Shown: one piece after another, positions 6,596-11,536 of the stretch | How positions within the stretch are numbered: the stretch's first letter is position 1 | How the letters are laid out: the number at the start of each line of letters is the position of its first letter | Assembly: GCA_003453735.1 (NCBI GenBank) | Contig: DMNE01000194.1 | Location: 1,781-13,316, forward strand | Direction: 5' to 3' | Length of the DNA: 11,536 nucleotides | Source: Nitrospiraceae bacterium | Lineage (GTDB): Bacteria; Nitrospirota; Thermodesulfovibrionia; Thermodesulfovibrionales; UBA9159 | The notes under the pieces: model-generated | The model's input: the letters and a program-made list of their open reading frames with translations, nothing else | Told to the model about the DNA's origin: nothing | Database searches by the model: none | Translations under genes and position numbers: made by a program

Positions 6596-8085
6596 CTGAT
6601 CGTACCTTTTTCTTCCATCTTTGCCTTGAGCATCTCTCCAAGACTTCCAAAACCACTCGATGACACCTGTCTTCTCTTCTGTGAATTCTTATACTGTTCG
6701 AACTCTTCCTGCTCCACCCTTTCCAGAACACTTTTACGGCTCAAGCGCACTTTTCCCTGATCCGTATCGACATCAATCACAACGACTTTGACCTCTGTCC
6801 CCGGAGGAAACATGCGGTTATGGTCAGTACCGCCTGGAGTCCCTATCTCCGTTTTCGGAATGAGCCCAGTCAAACCGGTTGGCATTTTTACAAAAATCCC
6901 GTACGGCATTACCCTCTCGACCACACCTCCAACGAGTTCTCCCACCTCCGGGAAAATAATCTTTTCCGGTTTCATCTTTGGCTGGATTGAGAGAGAAATC
7001 CTCCTGTTCTGCTGATTGACCTCCAGAACATAGGCCTCTATGAACTGACCAACTTCAACAACCTCTTTCGGGTGATTAATCCTCCTGCCAGCGCCAAGGT
7101 TCGAGATGTGAATCAAACCGTCAACTCCCGCCTCCAGATTGACAAAAGCGCCAAAAGGTGCAAGCCTTACAATCATCCCGCTCACGCGACTGTCGACCGG
7201 GTACTTCTCCGCTGCAGCAAACCATGGGTCTGGCTGCAGAGCCTTTAAGCTCAAAGTAATGCGCTTGCCCTCCCAGTCAAGAGCGATGATCTTTGCCGTC
7301 ACCGCCTGCCCGATAGAGAGGAGATCTTCAGGTTTGCCCGTCCTTTCCCAAGAAATCTCACTGACAGGAATCAGACCGTCGATTCCTCCAAGGTCCATAA
7401 ATGCACCAAAATTCTGCAGGGAACGCACCGTACCAGAAACCTCCATCCCCACGACAAGTGTCTCCTGCAGTCTGTTTATGCGCTCTTGTCTGTCCTGTTC
7501 AAGCAAGGCTCGCCTCGAAACGACAATATTACGGCCGTCTTCTTCATATTCCAGCACCTTGAACGGGAATGCCTGCCCAAGATAAATTCCTCCTTCACGA
7601 CCTCCCCTCAGGTCAATTTGAGAAAAAGGACAGAAACACCTCACGCCGCTAACCGAGATCTCAAAGCCGCCTTTCACCTCGCGCTTAACCTCGCCATTCA
7701 CAGGCAAGCCGGCCTCAAAAGCACCACGGATTCCGTTCAACCTGATTGCCGAATAGCCGCGTACGCGCGTTGTCAGCACTTTCGTGCCATCCTGCGCAGA
7801 CACGAAGTAAGCCTCGATCTCATCACCTGCCCGAACAGGGAGAGACCCCTCATCGTCAGTGAATTCCTTCAACTCTACCACTCCGTCGCTCTTCCCGCCG
7901 AGATCAAGATAGACGAAATCTCCAGAAATACTGATCACCCTTGCTTTGACTTTCTGGCCGGGTTGAAGCCTTCCTGCCAGGGAACTGCTTTTCTCCAGAA
8001 GAGCTGAAAAACTCTCTTCGGGCTCAGCGGCTTTGCCAGTTCCGTCGTCTTTCGAAAAATCATTCTCACTACGTTCATCAGACAT
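6592..8085 (-). CDS. Multi-domain S1 RNA-binding protein (ribosomal protein S1-like, five S1 motifs)
   Basis: A protein of 497 residues from the ATG at 8083-8085, chosen because GAGGG lies eight bases upstream; the frame is open 17 codons further. After an acidic N-terminal tail it has five S1-type OB-fold repeats at about 42-110, 127-195, 212-280, 298-366 and 383-455. Repeats 3 and 4 are the most canonical (NFGAFMDLGGIDGLIPVSEI and PFGAFVNLEAGVDGLIHISN). Repeat 2 is divergent, with a CFCP in place of the usual DGL core, and ends in the VSRRALLE seen in S1 proteins. The C-terminus is a charged helix plus a FGSLGEMLKAKMEEKG tail. Ribosomal S1 in E. coli has six repeats, so this may be the S1 of the organism or, more likely, an accessory paralogue binding RNA. 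It converges with the ABC-F gene and has no obvious operon partner. Confidence 0.88.
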   Translation of the reverse strand: MSDERSENDFSKDDGTGKAAEPEESFSALLEKSSSLAGRLQPGQKVKARVISISGDFVYLDLGGKSDGVVELKEFTDDEGSLPVRAGDEIEAYFVSAQDGTKVLTTRVRGYSAIRLNGIRGAFEAGLPVNGEVKREVKGGFEISVSGVRCFCPFSQIDLRGGREGGIYLGQAFPFKVLEYEEDGRNIVVSRRALLEQDRQERINRLQETLVVGMEVSGTVRSLQNFGAFMDLGGIDGLIPVSEISWERTGKPEDLLSIGQAVTAKIIALDWEGKRITLSLKALQPDPWFAAAEKYPVDSRVSGMIVRLAPFGAFVNLEAGVDGLIHISNLGAGRRINHPKEVVEVGQFIEAYVLEVNQQNRRISLSIQPKMKPEKIIFPEVGELVGGVVERVMPYGIFVKMPTGLTGLIPKTEIGTPGGTDHNRMFPPGTEVKVVVIDVDTDQGKVRLSRKSVLERVEQEEFEQYKNSQKRRQVSSSGFGSLGEMLKAKMEEKGTIS

Positions 8086-8093
8086 AATCGATA

Positions 8094-8099
8094 CCCTCA
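8094..8099 (-). promoter_or_regulatory. Ribosome binding site deciding the S1-protein start
   Basis: Minus-strand TGAGGG, eight bases before the ATG at 8083-8085. It favours that start over in-frame ATG codons further upstream, which lack a comparable site. Confidence 0.55.
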
Positions 8100-8115
8100 C
8101 AATCATTCCCCATGT

Positions 8116-8121
8116 ATCATA
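8116..8121 (-). promoter_or_regulatory. Candidate -10 box of the S1-protein gene
   Basis: TATGAT (five of six matches to TATAAT) reads on the minus strand and would start a leader of about 24 bases that includes the GAGGG site. The region 17 bp upstream shows no clear -35. It lies inside a short palindrome, ATGTATGATACAT. Confidence 0.22.
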
Positions 8122-8453
8122 CATCTCTGTGCTCACCAGGTTACTACAAAACCATGGGAATGGACAGAATTACTGAAGTCCTACTCTAATCGATTTCGCA
8201 TGCATGAGTCAATGTACCGCAAAGCCCTCTCACGCGGAACTCCATGGGGCAACCGTGGCGGATATTTTACACTCCAGTTTTCTGAGCCAACGGCGCCACT
8301 TTTCCGGCCAGGATCTGCAAATGTTCCAAACCATCTATTGCTTGGCAGGAGGAATCAAAGTAGCATTGATTCAGTTCTTCCCAAAGGGAAAGGTCCTCTC
8401 AGAGTAAACGAGTTCAAGGTCAAGCTTAAGTAAGAGATTCTCAGCCTTTTTTT

Positions 8454-11117
8454 CTACTTTTCAACTGCTACGGCACAGACCTTCAGCTCGGGGATCTTTA
8501 CCTCGGGATCCAGAGCGTCGTTAGTAATCACATTCGCCGCCGCCTCACCGTAATGCATCGGTATGAAGACCGTGCCTTCGGAGACCCTGTAGGTAAGCCT
8601 CGCCTTTATCTCCACCTGTCCGCGTCTTGACCGGATTTTTACCGCATCGCCTGTCTTGACATTCAGTATCTTTGCGTCTGAGGGGTTGATTTCGACATAA
8701 GCCTCCCCTGCGTGCTTCTCTATTGGTCTGACCTTCCTCGTCATCGAGCCCGAGTGATACTGAAAGAGGTTCCTCCCAGTCGTCAGGACAAAGGGATACT
8801 CCCGATCGATAACCTCGGCAGGAGGCGTAAACCGGACCGATACAAAGGGCACCTTGCCTTTCGTGAATCCGTCCTTGTAAAGGTATGGCGTCCCTGGGTG
8901 ATCTTCTGAGGGGCAGGGCCAATGGATGCCATCCCTTTCGATCCTGCCGTATGTGATACCGGCCATAGCAGGCCAGAGCCGTTTGTACTCTTCAAGAACC
9001 TGTTCGGGCGAACGATATTCCATAGGATAGCCGAGACGTTTAGATATTTCCATGATGATCGAAAGATCGTTTCTCGCCTCTCCCGGCGGTTTCACACATT
9101 CTCTTACCCTCTGGACTTTTCTCTCCGTGTTCGTGAAGGTCCCGTTTTTCTCAGCAAAGCAGGTCGCCGGTAAAACGACGTCAGCGAATTTGGCGGTTTC
9201 TGTCATGAATATGTCCTGGACCACCAGGAAATCGAGATTCTCAAGCGCCCTGATCGTGTGGTGCATATTGGGGTCGGTAATAATCGGGTTTTCTCCCATG
9301 ATATACATCGCCTTGAGCTTCCCATCGGCAGCCGCGTTCATCATCTCCGTGGCCGTGAGCCCCGGTTTCGGCGAGAGAGAGGCACCCCAGCCTTTCTCGA
9401 ATTTCTCTCTTACCTCGGGAAGATCCACCCTCTGGTAACCTGGATAAACGTTCGGCAAGCACGCTGCGTCGGACGCGCCCTGGACATTGTTCTGTCCTCT
9501 GAGCGGATTGATGCCGGTGAATTCCCGCCCGATGTTTCCGGTGAGCGTCGTGAGGTTGGCGACCGCTCTAACGTTATCGGTGCCGCAGGTGTGCTGTGTG
9601 ATACCCATGGTGTAGAAGATCCCTGCGCGACGGGATTTCCCGTACATTCGCGCGGCCTTTAGGATGTCCTCTTTCGGAACACCGGTTATTTTCGCAACAT
9701 ACTCAGGCGTAAACTCCTCGACCGACTTCTTCCACTCCTCGAACCCTTCGGTCTTTTGGGATATGAACTCATCGTTGTGGAGACGCTCCTTGACAATTAT
9801 ATGGGCGATTCCGTTAAGAAGCGCGATGTCTGATCCGGGCTTCGTCTTCATGAAAACCTCGGCAAACTTCACCATCGGAACTTTTCTCGGGTCGGCGATG
9901 ATAATCTTGGCGCCTTTTCGGTAGGCCTTGATCATTCTGTTCGCGATGACGGGATGCGATTCCTTTGTGTTCGAACCGATGATAAAGATAACCTCCATCC
10001 CCTCGATCTCGCGGATAGAATTCGTCATAGCCCCTGAACCGAATATCGCGGCCAGCCCGGCCACGGTTGGAGCGTGTCAGAGACGGGCGCAGTGGTCGAC
10101 GTTGTTCGTTCCGACCCCAGCGCGGATGAGCTTCTGGAAGGCATAGTTCTCTTCGTTCGTGCAGCGCGCCGACGAAAGCCCTCCGATAGCGTCCGCACCG
10201 TATGTCGATTTTATCACTTTGAGTTTCGTTGCAATTAGGTCATACGCCTCTTCCCATGAAGCCTCTTCGAATTCTCCATTTCTCTTTATCAAAGGCTTCT
10301 GCAGGCGCTCATCGCTGTTCACGAACTTGTACCCGAACCTACCTTTTACGCAGAGCCAGCCCTCGTTCCAGGTCTCTTCCTTCGAAGTGACCCGTATGAT
10401 CTCATTGCCCTTCACGTGAAGCGTGATGTTGCAGCCGGTACCACAGTAAGCACAGACACTGTCCACCTGTTTCACTCCGAGTTGTCTTCCCCTCTGGGTC
10501 CAGAGCTTGCCCGTCAACGCCCCGGTCGGACAGACGGCGACGCACTGACCGCAAAACTCACAGTCGAGGGTCTTTTCATAGGCGGTGCAGATTTTGGATT
10601 TGAAGCCCCTGTGCCCGAAGTCGATTGCCTCCACCCCTTGAACCTCATCGCAGACCTTCACGCACCTGCCGCAGAGGATGCATTTTTCGAGATCGCGTCT
10701 GATGAAAGGATTCTTGTCTCCCGTTGTGTAGGTCCTTCTCTCTCCCCCAAAACGGTCTTTCTGGATACCGTAGGTGTAGGCCAACTCCTGGAGCGTACAG
10801 TCACCGGCCCCTTCGCATACCATGCAGTCGTTCGGATGGTCTGAAAGGATCAGTTCGAGAACGGTCTTCCTCAGGCTCTTAATATGGGGGTTTGAGGTGG
10901 TCACCTCCATCCCGTCGCTCGCCGGCGTAGTGCAGGAGGTCACAGGCCTCGGTATCCCCTTGATCTCGACAATGCAGAGCCTGCAGCCACCAAAGGGGCT
11001 TAGTTTCGGATGGTGGCAGAGCGTGGGGATCGTAATATTGAGCGCCTTCGCCGCATCGAGAACAGAAGTCCCGTCTGGGACCTCTATCGTTTTGCCATCT
11101 ATCGTTACCTTAACCAT
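8454..11117 (-). CDS. fdhA: Selenocysteine-containing formate dehydrogenase, catalytic subunit with NuoG-like N-terminus (in-frame TGA)
   Basis: One 887-residue protein read through a TGA at 10077-10079 as selenocysteine 347; without recoding it would appear as two genes. It oxidises formate to CO2 (or the reverse) at a molybdenum or tungsten bis-pterin centre. Domains in order: plant-type [2Fe-2S] ferredoxin (C34, C45, C48, C62); NuoG-type His-Cys3 cluster (H94, C98, C101, C107); two [4Fe-4S] clusters (C146, C149, C152, C156 and C186, C189, C192, C196); molybdopterin [4Fe-4S] domain (C222, C225, C229, C256); catalytic domain with Sec347-H348 and RGQNNVQGA from R540; and a pterin dinucleotide-binding C-terminus at about 774-887. 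The sequence around the TGA, CARL-U-HAPTVAGL, parallels E. coli FdhF. The ATG at 11115-11117 has AAGGAG five bases upstream and gives the normal ferredoxin start MVKVTIDGKTIEV. There is no signal peptide, so it is cytoplasmic. It lies 2 nt behind the NuoF-like gene. Selenocysteine insertion needs selABCD genes elsewhere. Confidence 0.95.
10048..10064 (-). promoter_or_regulatory. SECIS-like hairpin for selenocysteine insertion
   Basis: Read on the minus strand, GTGGCC-GGGCT-GGCCGC forms a GC-rich hairpin starting 13 bases after the TGA at 10077-10079, inside the coding sequence as expected for bacteria. Counting the U of UGA as 1, it has U17 next to the stem, a four-pair stem G18-C21 with G27-C30, and a loop G22-G23-G24-C25-U26. 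From memory, E. coli fdhF has U17, G22, G23, C25 and U26 at the same positions. AACC (10065-10068) and GGTT (10037-10040) could add a lower stem. SelB would bind the loop. The difference from E. coli is G24 in place of U. Confidence 0.8.
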
Positions 11118-11119
11118 GA

Positions 11120-11536
11120 TTACTCCTTCCGCACCGCATTGAATTTGCAGACATCGAAACACGCGCCGCACCTTATACATATATCGGAATTTAGCTTGTG
11201 GGGTTTCTTCTTCTGTCCTGTGATCGCTCCCGCGGGGCAAGCCCTGAGACAGACGCCACAGCCCTTGCAGAATTCTTCGATAATACCGTACGTCAGGAGG
11301 TCCTTGCAGACCTTCGCAGGGCATTTCTTTTCCTTAATGTGGGCTTCGTACTCTTCACGGAAATACTTCAGCGTGCTGAGAATCGGATTCGGTGCAGTCT
11401 GTCCGAGACCGCACAGGGATGCCACCTTGACATCGGCACAGAGGTTCTCAAGTAACTCAATGTCCCCCTCTCTGCCGAGGCCCTTCGTGATCCGCTCCAG
11501 TGTCTCAAGGAGCCGCTTCGTCCCGATCCTGCAGGG
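11120..11536 (-). CDS. NuoF/HndC-like NAD(P)-linked flavoprotein subunit, C-terminal fragment
   Basis: The last 138 residues of a protein whose N-terminus is beyond the right edge; the frame is open to the edge. It starts PCRIGTKRLLETLERI, the end of the CxxCxPCRxG motif that binds the N3 [4Fe-4S] cluster of NuoF, and has the fourth ligand C42 (of the visible part) in ASLCGLGQTAPNP. A C-terminal ferredoxin-like extension carries two [4Fe-4S] motifs, CKGCGVCLRACP and CIRCGACFDVCK. NuoF of complex I lacks this extension; it is found in the soluble relatives of NADP-reducing and bifurcating hydrogenases and of formate dehydrogenases. The FMN and NAD(P) sites are not visible. Being 2 nt upstream of the formate dehydrogenase gene, it is expected to pass electrons between formate and NAD(P), and perhaps ferredoxin. 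Confidence 0.92.
   Translation of the reverse strand, partial: PCRIGTKRLLETLERITKGLGREGDIELLENLCADVKVASLCGLGQTAPNPILSTLKYFREEYEAHIKEKKCPAKVCKDLLTYGIIEEFCKGCGVCLRACPAGAITGQKKKPHKLNSDICIRCGACFDVCKFNAVRKE
11123..11128 (-). promoter_or_regulatory. Ribosome binding site of the formate dehydrogenase gene, inside the upstream coding region
   Basis: Minus-strand AAGGAG, five bases before the ATG at 11115-11117. It lies in the last codons of the NuoF-like gene, whose TAA ends 2 nt before the ATG. This favours translational coupling and decides the start against the open but unlikely upstream frame to 11324. Confidence 0.75.

Larger units (their letters stand above)
8086..8453. other. Spacer between formate dehydrogenase and S1-protein genes
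   Basis: 368 bp between two minus-strand genes. Two overlapping plus-strand frames (8200-8433 and 8204-8407) are open, but they have no ribosome binding site, no family motif and no preserved partner, so they look like chance. I see no tRNA and no strong terminator after the formate dehydrogenase stop. The S1-protein promoter probably lies here. Confidence 0.5.

Noticed and set aside
8200..8433. Plus-strand frames in the spacer between formate dehydrogenase and the S1 gene
   Set aside because: Two overlapping frames of 67-77 codons with no ribosome binding site, no recognisable motif and no neighbour on the same strand; likely chance.
10062..10079. Reading the formate dehydrogenase as a pseudogene broken by a nonsense mutation
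   Set aside because: The stop is TGA exactly at the known Sec/Cys active-site position, the following residue is His as in Sec enzymes, the reading phase is kept, and both halves are fully intact with a fitting hairpin.
11118..11324. Longer N-terminus for the formate dehydrogenase, open to 11324
   Set aside because: The extra 69 codons overlap the iron-sulfur end of the NuoF-like gene in another frame, and the normal ferredoxin start with a good ribosome binding site is at 11117.

Overview
The window reads as ordinary chromosome from an anaerobic bacterium, most likely a Desulfobacterota (former Deltaproteobacteria) member of the syntroph or sulfate-reducer kind. That placement is inference. 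It rests on a selenocysteine formate dehydrogenase of the NuoG-like type next to a NuoF-like subunit, a multi-PAS hybrid histidine kinase with a cysteine-rich PAS domain, and an ABC-F ATPase of a type I recall from such genomes. No rRNA, tRNA, CRISPR array or intact mobile element was seen.

Layout. Positions 1-568 (minus strand) hold the first 36 codons of what looks like an alpha-glucan phosphorylase, preceded 17 bp upstream by an OsmC-family gene; the two probably form an operon. Positions 569-1489 hold no convincing gene, only a doubtful 51-codon frame, a candidate -10 box and a hairpin. Positions 1490-4453 (plus) encode a membrane-bound hybrid sensor kinase: two membrane helices, four PAS domains, HisKA, HATPase and receiver. 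Positions 4724-6595 (plus) encode an ABC-F ATPase. It converges on a five-S1-motif RNA-binding protein at 6592-8085 (minus), and their stop codons overlap by 4 bp. A 368-bp spacer separates that gene from the formate dehydrogenase operon at 8454-11536 (minus).

The most notable feature is the formate dehydrogenase. A conventional ORF search splits it into two genes (8454-10064 and 10077-11324). They are one gene of 887 residues read through an in-frame TGA at 10077-10079. That codon sits at the active-site position, in the context CARL-Sec-HAPT. A hairpin just 3' of it matches the layout of a bacterial SECIS element. The gene follows a NuoF-like flavoprotein/iron-sulfur subunit with a 2-nt gap. 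Together they look like the formate-oxidising and NAD(P)-reacting halves of a soluble, multi-cluster formate dehydrogenase, possibly an electron-bifurcating one. The remaining subunits should lie beyond the right edge.
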